Counted from the first letter of the stretch, positions 11,877 to 25,100 are shown. The stretch is DNA of 64,000 bases from Nigrospora sphaerica (GCA_018287875.1 JAGVVL010000001.1:8804001-8868000), one strand, 5' to 3'. Notes: generated from the sequence alone by a model not told the origin. Numbers and translations: made by a program.

Positions 11877-14800
11877 TGTTTGTCTTTGCGAACAGGATTC
11901 GAACAATGCCAGTCAATTCTTATTCATTACCGCTAAGAACCTTAAAATACTTACCGGGTGTAACTGTGTTTCCTGACCAAATCAGTATAAGGAAGGCACC
12001 GTCATGTTTGGCCGGAATCAATATCAATAAGTGGGTGAGTGTGTTAGCTACCCTGACAATGGACGGAATGAGATGGCAGTCACGGCTTGCAAGCTTTGTA
12101 GTTTTGGCTGTGACCAGCCCACCTCGGGACTTTTAACTAACGCACCAGCTACTGCATAAGGAGGCGCCTACAAGACCCAGCCGGAACGACTGTGGAGGGC
12201 TTCGGGCGGTGGTAGGGCGCAAACCCGGATAGCACGTAACGGCACGGTCGAGGAAGGCGTCGCCAGAGACATCGTGGCGGGGTTAAGAGGCGCCGCACCA
12301 AGCCTGGCGCGGAGAGATAGGCGTGAAGTGTCGCGGTTTAGTAGGTGTCGAAGCTAGGTAGCTTTGAAAACTTTGGTGAAGAATAGCATTTGTAGTCATG
12401 TGCCAAGCTTTAAATGTTTCTGTTTCCTATATCGCTACATACGCTGTGGCTTTCCACGTATTGCTGTCTGTTTCTTTACGTGTGATACGTCACGACACAC
12501 TGTAAGCTACGGTGCACAGATCCCGCCCATAAATTCCACAGAAGGATACTGACATTGCATCGCTACTTCAAACCAACCCCCTCTAATTCCTTGAGCACGT
12601 CGTCGTCTCCGATACGCCCGACTGATTATAGTACCAAGATATCGGTAGACGTTACATTTCACTACGTCATCCCGCGCGGCGGACGACTTGTTAGCGTCTT
12701 TTTACGAAACCCGGCGTATCCTAGCTTCAGGGCGGGCGCCGTCGTTAAACGCTCCGAGTATAGATAAGCTAAAGACGGATAGCTACCCGGAAACCCATAT
12801 CCTCGAGCGGTTTAAGTCGGAAGACCACACGTTCTACTTTATACGGTCGACTCTGATTTTTGTGTTCGGCGGAGAGGCGGTCGAGAGGCTGTTGACGCAC
12901 CACCGCTAATGCGTCGGCACCCGCACCCCCGTAGGCCACCGTAATGGGCTGGGCTGGGCTCCGAAGGGTAAGAGGGCGAAGAAGCCAAGCGAGTGACGAG
13001 AGGGTTTGGACGGGCGCGGCCGTCGATAAGCCGAGCGGCTGCGGGCAGCGTGTAAGAGGATGTCGGGTCGCGGGGATGTCTAGGTACGCGGGTCTTTTTT
13101 AGCTGGGTCTTTAGAGCGCGGATCGTAAATTTCGTTTTCGTCAGACTTCCCTCTTAAACACGAACAATGCACGCATAATCTGATGCAAAAAGAGTTGGGC
13201 GCTTAGGGTCTCCCACGTCGTTCTGGCTTCGTGACATCCCGCCGCGTGAGGCTGGACGGCCTGGAGGAAGCTACCGGACGGTTCTGAATAGACGAAGCGC
13301 GGGGTAGCTTGCCGACAAAGGCTGTGCGTAGGCTGGCCCAACGTGGGCCGGGCCTTGCGGGCGCGCTAGTCCATCCCGCCGTGGCCCGCGTTTCATCCTG
13401 CGCGCGATCCATCCTGCGCGCGATCCATCCTGCGCGCGATCCATCCTGCGCGCGATCCATCCTGCCCGCGTCGCCTTCTCGCGCGTACCCCGACTCGAGC
13501 AACCCTCGCCCACGCCCACGCGGCCGACGTGCCCTCTTACGGTGCAAAGATGGACGTGGATGATATTGCTACCCTATGCATTGCCCCGATCGCGCGCTAC
13601 ATCACCTTGCCCTCATCGGCCGACCTCGTCCCCACGCCGCACCCACGCTTGGGCATGGCATGTCGTCAGGCTCCTGTCAATCGCCCCCTCCGGCCGTCTA
13701 TGCTTGCCAGAGGCTAACATCCTCGACGCCCCGCCCAGAACGTTCCGAACCCGGCAAGTCGACTTGCTAATGCGAACGCCGACCGCCGAGTCCGTGTCGT
13801 CCCCGCCGCCGACCCTCCCCGACGAAGATCCTTAGCTACGCCGGGACGCTCTACGTCTCGCCTGCGGACGGCTCGTAAGAGCAATACCTTCGACGGCTTA
13901 CTATTAACACCGTGACCAGCGGACAGATATTAGAAAGAGCTGTGGCGAACAGTTTCGACGCGGCTACCGTACGTTCTCTAACGTCTCGACCATGCCACAG
14001 CTCCACTACGTGATGGAAGTGGGAGGCAAAACCGAGCCGTTTAACCATCATGTAAGCCAGCATTTCGGACGATCATCTGGACACTGCGGCGTAACCTCCC
14101 TATAGGTCCCGTCGGACACGCTAAAGTGCCCCGGACAGATCTCACTAGGGAAGGACGGTCAAACATGGGTGTCAGGACGAAGGACATTTGGGTCACAAGA
14201 GCATCCCGCATGCCTTGCTGGCTGCCCACTAAATATGTGGACGTAGGGTCCCGACTCGGCCATTCGGCACTGCCGCTGTCCGGCCTAGGCTCCGTTGCCT
14301 ACATCCAGGGCTGTTGAAAACATACCCCTGGACTATCCTCACGGCATGCACGCTAAGCTAGTACCTCTCTATTTTTGTGTCCACTCTATCTACTTGACAC
14401 CACTCACGCCATAAACCGGACTTCATAGTCGTTCACAAAGGGGGTGCCAGCCTAACAGAAAGAGAGCCCAGAGGTGGGGAATCCGCACTAGAGCGTGATG
14501 GTTGCTGTTATAGCGGCTGCCGGGGAACTAATAAGGGATCCTGTGCATCATTAAGCCGAATTAAGTGCTAGTCTATAACTTTCGTTAGCCGTAAGCTTGC
14601 TATAGCAGGTAAGTCACGTAGCATGGAGTGCACGTATCGTTGTGGGACAGCGGGCCAATAGAGATCTGGGGGGGTATTTACTAATAAGTGATATGCATAA
14701 GCGAGCGTATGGTTTCATCTGTGCTCGTATTAGAACCTGTGTACGGGTGGTTGGGAGCCGCTAATTCCCGGCCGCTAAATGGGCCCTCAACCTGCATCTT

Positions 14801-15081
14801 CGAGCCGACTTGGGGACATTCCCTTCTCCAAAATGCAGGGGACTTTTTGGCGCGTAATTTTTCGCTGACATGCATATCGGCTATGTCTTGGCCAGTCCGG
14901 AAATGGCCACATCGCCAACCTGGCCAGTGCCATCAGTAGGATCATGGGAAGTTTTTTACGTTGTGAGAACGAAAGCTGGCGGCATAAAATGTGAGGGCAG
15001 GGGGCACAAAGAGTTCTTCTCTTTATAAGACGGTGACGGGTTCCCGCAGCGGCCTCTCGTGCGTGCCCCAACCACACAACA
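11877..15081. other. Gene-poor region with degenerate GC-rich and AT-rich patches
   Basis: No complete gene is recognised. Two overlapping open frames near 12555-12909 (plus strand) look protein-like but are in different registers with no plausible intron between them, so they may be a decayed element. GC-rich DNA at 12930-13840 contains the 16-bp tandem repeat listed separately. The stretch 14060-15080 shows only short, unconvincing frames and includes the promoter side of the tyrosinase gene. Confidence 0.5.
13394..13464. repeat. 16-bp tandem repeat, four full copies
   Basis: The unit CATCCTGCGCGCGATC is repeated perfectly at 13394-13409, 13410-13425, 13426-13441 and 13442-13457, followed by a partial, diverged fifth copy. 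The length is not a multiple of three, so the array shifts reading frame with each copy; it is unlikely to be coding. It behaves like a small minisatellite. Confidence 0.9.
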
Positions 15082-16399
15082 ATGGCTTCTCCCCTACGGT
15101 CCGCCTTCCGCCGCCTGGTCGTACTCGTCCTCGCCGCCCTTCCTGCCCTGGCCTCTCCCGTCGCAGGCCATGGAGCGGCTTCATCGCCACCCAGTAGGGG
15201 GACTTGCAGCGAGCCGTACGTCCGGAAAGAATGGTAAAACCGCCGCAGCTGACTGCCTTTCCCGTGAGTACTCCACACATGGTTCGCTTCCGCTTACACG
15301 AGGCCAGGCGTCGCTTGACCGAGACGCAGCGGTCGTCCTACATTGGAGCCGTCCAGTGCATGATGAAGACGCCGGCCAACAGCACGCTGGACGCCGTGAC
15401 GAACCGCTACGAGGACTTTGTGGCCACGCACATTGTGCAGGCGGACGAGGTGCACTTTGTGGTACGTACGGGCTCCCTCCCAGCTCGTTCCCGCCCGAGG
15501 CTGACAGGATGTGGCCGGCAGGGCATCTTCTACCCCTACCACCGCTTTCTCCTCACCCTCTTCGAGGAGGAGCTCTGGAACTGCGGCTGGGACCGCAGGC
15601 TCGGCCAGCCGTACTGGGACTGGACGCTGGACGCGGGCAGCGGGGAGGCCTTCTTCGGCTCGCCCCTCTTCGACAACGTCACGGGTTTCGGGGGCAACGG
15701 CGACTGGGTGCCCGGCAACTTTACGCACCCGGCGCCCGGCATGGTGGGTTTATGATGGCCTCCTTCTCACCATGGCGTCGCCTGTGCCATGGCTCCGACA
15801 CAGCTTGAACTAACCATCCCCAACAGAATGTGGGCCCGCCCTGGGACGTGCCGGACCGTACGGGCGGCGGCTGCGTGGAGAGCGGGCCGTTCGCGGGGCT
15901 GGCGTCGTATCTGGGGCCGGGGAACCAGACGGCGCGGGGGGCGGCGCAGCGATGCGTGCGGCGCGACTTTTCGTACGGGTCGCTGCGGGACCGGGCCGGC
16001 GCGGCGCAGGCGGCGGCGGCGCTGGGCCTCGGGGATTTCGGCGGCTTCGCGCGCGCCACCGAGTCCGAGACGCTGCACCCGGCGGGCCACTGGGCCGTCG
16101 GCGGCCTCTACGGCACCATGACGGACAAGTGGGCGTCGCCGCTGGACCCCGTGTTCTGGACGCACCATGGTGGCGTAGACCGCGCCTGGTGGTCCTGGCA
16201 GGCGCGCGACCCCGCCGCCCGCGTGCACGACATCTCGGGACCCCTCGTCGCCTTCGACTACGCCAACGCCCGCGCCGGCAACGCCACCCTCGACACGCCG
16301 CTCTGGGCCGGCTTGACGGTGCGGCGCGAGGCCCGCGTGCGCGACGTCATGCACATCCGACAGGGTCCCCTGTGCTACGCGTACGACACCTTGTATTAG
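15082..16399 (+). CDS. Secreted tyrosinase / catechol oxidase-like type 3 copper protein
   Basis: Four exons (15082-15233, 15308-15461, 15522-15743, 15827-16399) join in frame to 366 residues. Introns are 74, 60 and 83 nt with GT..AG ends; they carry CTGAC, CTGAC and CTAAC. Residues 1-29 form a signal peptide with a long hydrophobic core. The CuA site shows His92, His100 and His109 (THIVQADEVHF...YHRF). The CuB site shows His260, His264 and the His289-His290 pair in WTHHGGVDR. Type 3 copper oxidases of this fold hydroxylate monophenols and/or oxidise diphenols to quinones, as in melanin formation. The protein is much shorter than classical fungal tyrosinases of about 600 residues with a removable C-terminal shield; it ends about 75 residues after CuB. 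It fits the short secreted tyrosinase group. Whether it hydroxylates or only oxidises cannot be told. Confidence 0.93.
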
Positions 16400-17131
16400 G
16401 GATGGCACGCTAGCTTCTCGACGCCGGACCGCCGCGGTTGCCCCGGCGACGAAGGAGGGCCCCATGCCACGTGGGCCTGGGTTCGCTTTGTGATAGGACG
16501 CGTCGCCGCGTCATGTGTGGTTTCGTGTAGCACCTATGCAGTCTACTTGGAACTGCCAACCTCGACTGGACATGCCGCGATGACGGAAAACCACCACCCC
16601 AGGCAAACACGGGCGGACGTGGGAAAGGTGGTCGAGACGGATGGACGGATAGCGCCGATCCTAAAGTGGGGCGAGAGGTCCAGCACCTGCTCCCCCCGGA
16701 TCCATGGTTCGGTTCACGTATCAGCGAGTACCGCCATTCATCCATATCTAGGCCACATGTATAGGGACCCCCGAATATCTTGTACTCGTAGAGGTGGCCC
16801 AATCAATCACCATGATTGCCCTGCTGTGTTTGCCCCGGGCGTTCAAAGAGGCGGCGTGCATACACAGATCGGTAGTTCCTTGGGTCCCAGTGAGAAGGAG
16901 CGGTTGGCCCACTCTCCCCGCATTTCCGCCTGCCATCCGTGTTAGCGTTTCCGTAACTGGCGGGCAACCGCTCCCGTCCCACCCACACTGATCGACGGGG
17001 CTCTCCAGGCAACCGCATTCCCTCCCCAGCCCCTGGGCTATGACGCCTCTCGCTCTCGCTCTCACCCTCACACACTCTCACTCTCTTTGTTCGTCCTCCA
17101 TCGGTGTTTCATCACACTGAATTCACCCATC
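16400..17131. other. Intergenic region with CT-rich leader of the AAA gene
   Basis: No gene is recognised. The last 90 bases before the downstream start are strongly pyrimidine-rich (repeated CTCTCGCT and CACTCTC at about 17045-17095), a common feature of fungal promoters and 5' leaders. Confidence 0.55.
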
Positions 17132-18813
17132 ATGGCCAGCCTAAGCATCGACTGGAACGCCGTCGCGCGCGAGTGGTCGGCGACGGACGCCGAGTCGTCG
17201 TCGTCATCGGCGTCGTCGGCGTCGTCCCCGGCGGCTACCCTGGCCGCCCGTGGCGCCGCCAAGGACGACGGCGGTGAGGACGCGACGACCAAGGCGTACT
17301 TTGAGCATTCGAGCGCGGCGCGCGTCAACACGGACATGGTCATCGCCAAGGCCCTCCGGGAGCAGTACCCGGGGCTCGAGCTCGTCGTGACGCCGGCCTT
17401 CAGCTGCAACCTGCTGGCGTACGCGCGCGCGGGCCACGCCGAGTGCGAGCCCGTTGACGAGGCGCCGGGCGGCGGCGGCGGCGGCACGCTGCCGGCCTCG
17501 CTGCAGTGGGACGTGTACGTGCCGCCGGCGCGGCGGCTCGACGGCGCCATCGGCGGGCTCGGCGCGCAGACGCTGTTCGGCAAGTTCCTCTACCGCTGGA
17601 GGGGCGCCGACATGATCGTCTACCTCGTCAGCGGCCGCGACGGCACTGCGAGCTACCCGACGGTCGAGAACTACTACGTGCTGACGCGCGACCGCGCCCG
17701 CGCCCACGAGCTGCTCCTCGCCGTCGGCCGCTGGGGCTCCGACCTGCACGACGAGGTCTGGGTCTACGATCAGGGCTACTGGCAGAAGAACGCCGAGCTC
17801 TACCGCAGCATCATGCAGGCCGAGTGGGCCAACGTCATCCTCGCCCCCGCCATGAAGCGCGCCCTCATCGACGACCACCTCTCCTTCTTCGCCGCCCGCG
17901 ATACCTACGCCCGTCTCAAGGTTCCCTGGAAGCGCGGCGTCATCTACCACGGCCCCCCCGGCAACGGCAAAACCATCAGCATCAAGGCCACCATGCACAT
18001 GTTGTACGACCTCAAGACGTCCGTGCCGACCCTCTACGTCCGCTCCCTGAGTTCTGTGCGTGGTATCGCCGCCGTAAGTTTTTGTTATTTGGTTTCGGCC
18101 GCTGATTCTGGCCACAGTACCAAGGCCCTGAGTATTCAATCAAACAGGTTTTCGGCAAAGCCCGCGAGTTTGCCCCCTGTTACCTGGTGTTCGAGGATCT
18201 GGACTCGCTCATCAACGACTCGGTCCGAAGCTACTTCCTGAACGAGGTCGACGGCCTCAAGAGCAACGACGGCATCTTCATGGTGGGCAGCACGAACCAC
18301 CTCGACCGCCTGGACCCGGGCATTTCCGTAAGTTCCCCTTCCGTGCCCATTCTCCGTCGGTCGGCGGGAACGAGAAGCAGTAGCGGTCGGCTAACGAGGA
18401 CGGGGGAGGGTTAGAAACGCCCGTCGCGCTTCGACCGCAAGTACTTCTTCCCTGACCCCAACTTGGAGGAGCGCGTCGCCTACTGCCACTTCTGGCAGAC
18501 CAAGCTCGCCGACAACAAGGACATTGACTTCCCCGACGCTCTGTGCGACGCCATTGCCGAGATCACCGACAAGTTCAGCTTCGCCTACATCCAGGAGGCT
18601 TTTGTGGCCGCCCTGCTGGCCTTGGCCCAGAAAGAGCGGCGCTCGTCATGGTCGAGCGAGGAGAGCCTGACCGAGGAGCTGGGTGACGGCTGGGTCGGCG
18701 TCCTCGGCGGCGGTGACGAGCTGGACAAACTGAAGCTGTGGGTCGAGATCAAGAAGCAGATTGCCATTCTGCGCGAGGGCATGGACGGCAAGGCAGGCGA
18801 GAAAGGCGAGTAG
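17132..18813 (+). CDS. BCS1-type AAA ATPase, non-canonical N-terminus
   Basis: Exons 17132-18055, 18118-18327 and 18415-18813 give 510 residues. The first intron is read from GTGCGT at 18056 to AG at 18117 because this restores the family string LSS-YQGPEYSIKQ; a GTAAGT at 18074 would be an alternative donor but leaves a 44-nt intron and a six-residue insertion. The second intron (87 nt) has GGCTAAC. Walker A GPPGNGKT is at 274-281, Walker B YLVFEDLD at 330-337, the sensor-1 Asn at 368, and arginine-finger candidates in KRPSRFDR (379-386). Mitochondrial Bcs1 inserts the Rieske protein into complex III, but this protein has a Ser/Ala/Asp-rich N-terminus and no obvious membrane segment or presequence. 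It therefore belongs to the expanded fungal BCS1-like group whose clients are unknown. An upstream in-frame ATG at 17087 exists; 17132 has better context. It converges with acetyl-CoA carboxylase, 370 bp away. Confidence 0.9.
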
Positions 18814-19183
18814 TCGAATGACAGACACCCAGCAGAGGAAGATAAAGGAGCAAATAGCCGGGTTACCTAGGCTTGGATTTATGCCCCGGTACGCGTTGGA
18901 AGCCTTCCAACTCGCCCGCAAGGCCCCTTAGGTGCTGTATAGCCGCCACAACATTCACATTTCGGCACCATAGTAGAAGTGTAACGAACCGAGTTGGTCT
19001 ATTCTTCTATCGCACATTGTAACCCATGACCCAAACCTTAACCATGAGCCGAAAACCGCAGGAGAAAAATCTCAGATGCTCTATGTATACACTGGCGCTA
19101 TGGCCGCCCACTCACGCCGATTACGACCCGTTTCCATGCCACGTCTATCGTACCGCTCGTCAGCCAGTGTCATCGCCTCGGCT
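18814..19183. other. Shared 3' region of two convergent genes
   Basis: These 370 bases hold both 3' ends of the AAA ATPase and acetyl-CoA carboxylase genes. No coding sequence or defined terminator was seen. Confidence 0.5.
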
Positions 19184-22100
19184 TTACTTGAGGGAGCGCA
19201 GGATCGAGTCGCGCTCCTCGATGGGCATCTTGGACAGGTACTCTTTGAGGCCGCGCAGGCTGGCTTCGCGGTTGGCACCGCCCATGAGCTCCTCGAGCTC
19301 GTTGGCAACGGCCTCGCTCTTGAGCTGCTTGATCTTGGCCGTGATCTTCTCCGAGTTGTCCTCGTACCACGAGGCGACAGCGCGGTCGTCGCGCTCGAAA
19401 TCGGCGATGCCCGTCCAGGCGGCCAGCTGCTGATGGTGCCGCAGACGCTCCTCGCTGGGCGCCGCCGATACGGTCGAGACGGACGGCTTGCCCGAAGTCT
19501 GATCCATGCGCTTGAGGATGTACTCCTCGTTGAGACGGCGACGCACACGCCAGTAGAAGAAGCGACGGGCGTTCTTCCACTCGATCTCCTGGCGGATCGT
19601 ACCCTTGGCCTTCATGCGGCCAGCGCGATCGTGCAGGTCGGCGAACTGAATTGCGATCTGCGCATAGATGGGCAGGAGCTGCTGCTCGCGCTCCGTCATC
19701 TTAGCCTTGACCTCGTCGAGCTGCTCCTTGGACAGGCTGCTGTCGACCACCTGCTTCTTGAGCGCCGCGTACGTCGGGTCATTGCGGGCCATGGTCTCAA
19801 GCTGCTTGTCCTTGCGGTACTTGATGCCAATGATACCCTCGGGCTCGAGGACACCGGCGCGCGACTCCACGTCGGCGTACATCTCCATGGCCACCGGGTT
19901 GATAGTGGGGTCGACGACGACCCACGAGCCACCACGGAGCTCACCGAAGGGCGGGATGTAGACAAAGATGGGCTGCTCGTACTTCACGAGCGCGTCGACA
20001 ATGTAGGAGCCGTACTTCAACACCTCGTTGTACATGTCGCGCTGGCCACCCGAGAAGCCACGCCAGTTGGCGAGGATCATCAGGGGCAGCTGCTCGCCGT
20101 AGTTGAAGTCGTTGATGGCCTGCGCCGTCTTGAAGGCCGAGTTGGGGTACCAGACACCGCCGGCCTCGTTGGCCACCTGCTCGACCGAGTCGGGGTTGGC
20201 GGGGTCGGCCGGCGTGATGTTCTCGACGGTGCGCGTCTCGACGGCGATAACACCCATGGGGATACCGCCGAGGCGAGCGCGGCCGACCACGACGGTACGA
20301 GCCCAGCCGCCCAGGGTCTCGACGAACGAGTCCCTGTCGAACAGACCGGGCTGGAAGCCGTCCTCGTCCTGCTTGCCGCCGATGAGCCATCGTACGTCGT
20401 AGGGCGCCTTGCCCGGCGGCGTGTAGATGTTGTCGCGGTCCCACGTGTCCATGGTGGGCGCGATGGGCACGGGCATGTTGCGCTGCGCCGGCACGAACGA
20501 CAGCCACTCGACGATCTTGGCCACGCCGGCAAAGTCGTCCTGCGCCGTCATGTGCGAAACACCGTTGCGGTACATGATCTGCGTGCCACCGAGCTGAAGG
20601 TTAGACGTGTAGACCTCGCGACCCAGCAGGTTGTTGAGAGCCTGGGCGCCCGTCAGGATGATGGGCTGGCCCTCGATCTGCACGGCACGCTGGCCGAGGC
20701 GGACGAGGTAGGCACCGATACCTGGGATTGTTAGCAAGGCGTGCACGCCGGTGACAAGGAGTAAACATACCAATAGAACGGCAGGTGATGAGCGTCACGG
20801 TAAAGATGTCGTTGTAGGCGCGGCTGGTGGCGCCGGCAATCAGGCCGGAGCCACGCAGACACTCGACACCGAGGCCGTCCTCAGCACCGATAATGGCCGT
20901 GAGCTTGTGCCGAGTCTCGCCGTCCTCGACCACCTCCTCGGTCATGACGTCGCGGCTAGCACCGTCCTCGAAGCGCTTCTTGGTCTCCTCGTCGAGGTAG
21001 AGGTACTTGAAACCAGCCTCCTGCTTGTTGGGGTCGTTCCACGCCACCTTGAAGTGAGGGATGAGCTCGTTGGCTATGCCGAGACGAGCGCCCGAGTTGG
21101 CCGACAGGTAGATGCGGGGAATGCCGAGGGCGCGGGCCATCTCGGTGCACTTGTGGAAGAAGTGGTCCTCCTTGGGGCCGAAGGAGCCGATGTTGAAGGT
21201 GATGTCGTTGGCGACAATAATGAACTTGCGGCCCTTGGGGTACTCGGGCGTGCGGGCGCTGATCAACCAGCCAACCATGCCGCACGTGTTGTTACCAGGC
21301 TCGCGGCCCACCTCGATCAGCTTGTCGTGGTCGTCGAGGACGAGCTCGTTGAGGCTGATGCACTCGCCCACGGGCGGCTGCTTCTCGGCCAGCGCCGGCT
21401 GCGCCTTGACGGCCTTGGCCCAGGCGTTCTGAATCGACTGGCGGAACAGTTCGGGGAAGTCATAGACGTACTGCGTGCCCATCAAGTGCGCCTTGTACCG
21501 CTTGGGCTGGAGCGCGTTCTTGGTCGGGTACGGCGTGGTCACGGGCATCAGGTGCATGCCGCCCAGCTTCGTGGTGCCGCCAATGGAGTGGAAGATCATG
21601 TCGCCCTTCTCCGACTTGCGCTCGGCGTAGATCTCGACCTGGATGACGTAGCCCGACGTGTTGGTCACGACTACACGCATCGGGTACGGCATGCCCGTCT
21701 CAGGATCCGTGCAAATAATGCGGATCTCACACTGCGCGACGCGTAGGCGCCAGCCGCGGGGGCCGAAGCGGTCCAGGAAGGCCTGAAGGTGGTGCTCGAC
21801 CTCCTCGGGCCGCAGCTGGAAGACGGGCGTGAAGTTGAGGAACATGTGGTTCAGATCCGAGTTGTTGTTGCCGATGATCTCGAGAGCGTCGAATATGTCA
21901 GTGATGACGCGGTCGGCCTCGGAGATGAGGTACTCCGCAGTAGGGATCTCGTCGCGGAGGCGGCCGGGGCGGATGACGGCGCGCGTGAAGTAGCGCTTGT
22001 CGGTCTCAACGCCCTTGCCGACAGCCTCATACATGTGAATGTTCTTGTTGTCGGTGAAGACGGGCGAGATCTTGAACTTGGAGAGGCGGCCCAGCTCCAG

Positions 22101-25100
22101 CTGGAAGGCCAGCGCGGGCTCGATGTGCCGAATGCTGTCGTCCTCCTCGTAGACGGGTCCGCGGAAGGTGTAGTACGCGGGGTACGTGCCATCCTTGCGG
22201 CCGCAGACGAAAGTCACGCGGCGCACCTTGTGGCTGAGCAGCTCCTCGCGGTAGGCCTTGACTATGGTCGAGATGCGGGCCAGGCACTCGTTGTCGTCCT
22301 TGGACTCCGAGTCGTATACCAGGACGTTGAGCACGTTGGACAGCTCGTCGCCCGTCTCGGCGCGGAGCGGCGTCGGCTTGCGCTTGCCACTGAGGTCGGG
22401 AATCAGGCCCGGCGCCTTCTTCCGGCGCGGCAGCACGTCGAGCGCCTTCTGCAGGAGCTCCTCGGCGTCGTCAATGTACCGACAGGGCACGATGACGCCC
22501 TTGCGGGCGGGCTCTTCCTGGGTGTGGCGGGACAGGTACGACATGTCACTAACGGAGCTGATGCGGTTCAAGCTGAACTCGCCCGTGGGCGTGCCAGGCG
22601 CCGACGGGAAGGCCGAGTTGGCGGGGATGCCAAACTCGGATTGGCCGATCTTCTTGAAGGAGAAGTCCCAGGACAGGAACTGCGGCGCATCGCCCTCCTC
22701 GTCGTGATACTGAACCGACTTCAAGTTGTAGGCACGGTAGGCGCGGCGGACATAGACCTCGAGAGCAGCGATGGACACCCAGGGATCCTCGTGGCCGAAG
22801 AACAGGGCCAGCACGTCAAAGACGGTGTACTTGGAGTCGATGACCTCCTTGATGACGTCGAGGGCGGGCTCGCGGTGACCGCCGGCCTCGCCATACTTGG
22901 TCTCAACGACCGACGAGCGGAGAATGTGCTCCATCTGCGAGGTGCGCTCCTCCAGCGACGGGAGGGAGCACTGGATGAGGATCTCGCGGGCCTTAAGCGA
23001 CACCTTGGCCGTCTGGCGCGACTCAAGCTCGGTGAGCTTGCGGAGGGCCGGGCGGAGGTATTTGGTGATGTTGCCGACGTTGGGCTGGTTGGGGCGGTAC
23101 TTGTCGAGGATGGCCACAATCAAGTTGTTCTTTGAGCCAACGCGGCTGTGGGACAGGACGGTCTGGACCACCTTGAGGTAGTCGTCCTTGTTCTCGTCAC
23201 GCAGCCGCAGGATAACGTCCTCGTCCTGGGAGCGGTGGCCCGAGAAGAGCTTTTCGACATCAGCGTACATGTCGAGCAGGCCGGCCATGGCCTTGAGCTC
23301 GCGTGCCTTGTGGCCCTCGGCATAAAGGTCCAGAATCTCAGTCAAGGGGGCCAGGGTGGCGCGGAGGAGGTCGGCGTCGCCCGCCGACAGGTTTTCGTCG
23401 AGGAACTTGGTGATGATCTTTTGCAGCGCCTTGGCGGGGAACTCAGTGTTGCGGCCCTTGGCCTTGTCGATGGTCTGCGTGAGCAGCGTGTCAAGCTTCT
23501 GCGGCATGCGCGAGTGGAGCGCCGAGTGCTGCGCGTTCCACTCGCCATAGGGCAGCTCGGGGTCGCGCATGACGCTGATAGCCTCGTCGAGCGTCTCCTT
23601 CATGATGGCCGAGTTGTCGTAGCCGTTCAGGATGTTCTTGAGCGTGTTGAACACGACGCCGAAGCGCTGCGCGGGCTTGGTGCCGAGCACCTGCGGCGCA
23701 CCAAGGTCGGGCAGGCGGCCGAGGAAGGGCGTCGCCTGCTTGACGCGCGTCGGGTCGTCCAGGGCCAGGATGCCGAGGATGTCACCAGCCTCGATGGTGA
23801 CTCCGGGCTGCTTGATCAGCTGCACGATGCCGTCCTCCTGGGCCACGAGCGGCATGAACATCTTCATGACCTCGACCTCGGCAAAGGTCTGGCCGGCCTT
23901 GACGTGCTCGCCGTTCTCCACGGTGTACTTGACGAGCTTGCCAGGGCTGGGCGTGCGCAGCTGCGTGGGGTCGTTCTCCTGCTCGAGCAGGCAGGTCTTG
24001 CTGTCGACCGACAAGCGCGTGGCGCCAACCTCCTCCTTCCAGTACACACTGTGGCTGCGTCCATCCAGCAGCACCAGAAGGCCGCCGTCGCTGAGGGCGC
24101 GGACGCCCACCGAGCAGCGCGAGCCATTGATGAAGAGGTGGTAACTGTCCACGCTCGCCCGGGTCGCGGTAAACTTGTAGCGCGAGCCCTCGTAGATGAA
24201 GTCAATGCCGAACACGGTCTTGAGGATATCCTTAGAGGGCACCTGGCCGCGCAGGAGGCCCGCGCGGTACTCGGCAATGCACTCCTCGCTCGCGACGTGG
24301 GCCTTAGTCACGGCGCCACACACAACCGCCAGCATAGGGTCGGGGCGCTCGGCCGTGAGCTTGGTGGTGATGAGCTCGTCGAGCCAGCCCGTGGTAATGG
24401 TGTTGTCCTCAAAGGCCTCCGTCTCGAGCAGCTTGATAAGGTACTCGACGGTGGTGCGGAAGTCACCGCGGATGCTGAGCTCCTTGAGGGCCACGACCAT
24501 GTGCTTCCGCGAGGCTGCACGGTTCTCACCGTAAGCGAAGATATGACCGAACTGGCTGTCGGAGAAGCTGTGGATGCTCGAGGCGGAACTGACGGAGAAG
24601 TAACCCCAGACGTTGGCGCTCGATCGGAAGTTGAGCTCCTTCAGAACACCGTTGGACGGCTTAAAGCCCTCGCCAGGGTCCTCCGAGGTGATGCGGCAGG
24701 CCGTGCAGTGGCCCTTGGGGATGGGCCGGCGCTGCGACTTCTCGCTCAGCTCCGATTTGAAGTCGAAGTCGATCTCGGTGGCCGTCTTGGGGTCGACGCC
24801 GTACATCAGACGGATATCGCGGATGCGGTGCAGCGGGATACCCATGGCAACCTGGAGCTGGGCGACGGGCAGATTGACGCCGCTCACCATCTCCGTGGTG
24901 GGATGCTCCACCTGAAGACGGGGGTTCAGTTCGAGGAAGTAAAACTCGTCGTCGTCGTACGAGTACAGGTACTCGACGGTGCCGGCCGAGACGTAGCCGA
25001 CCAGCTGGCCCAGACGCACGGCGGCCTCCTCCATGGCCTTGAAGGTGGGTGCTTTGGCGATGGTGACAGGTGCCTCCTCGATGATCTTCTGGTGGCGGCG

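Noticed and set aside
12555..12909. Two overlapping protein-like frames, possibly a transposase remnant
   Set aside because: They are in different registers without splice signals or motif, and no terminal repeats were found.
17204..18139. 311-codon minus-strand frame over the AAA ATPase
   Set aside because: Antisense shadow; Walker A and B motifs lie on the plus strand.
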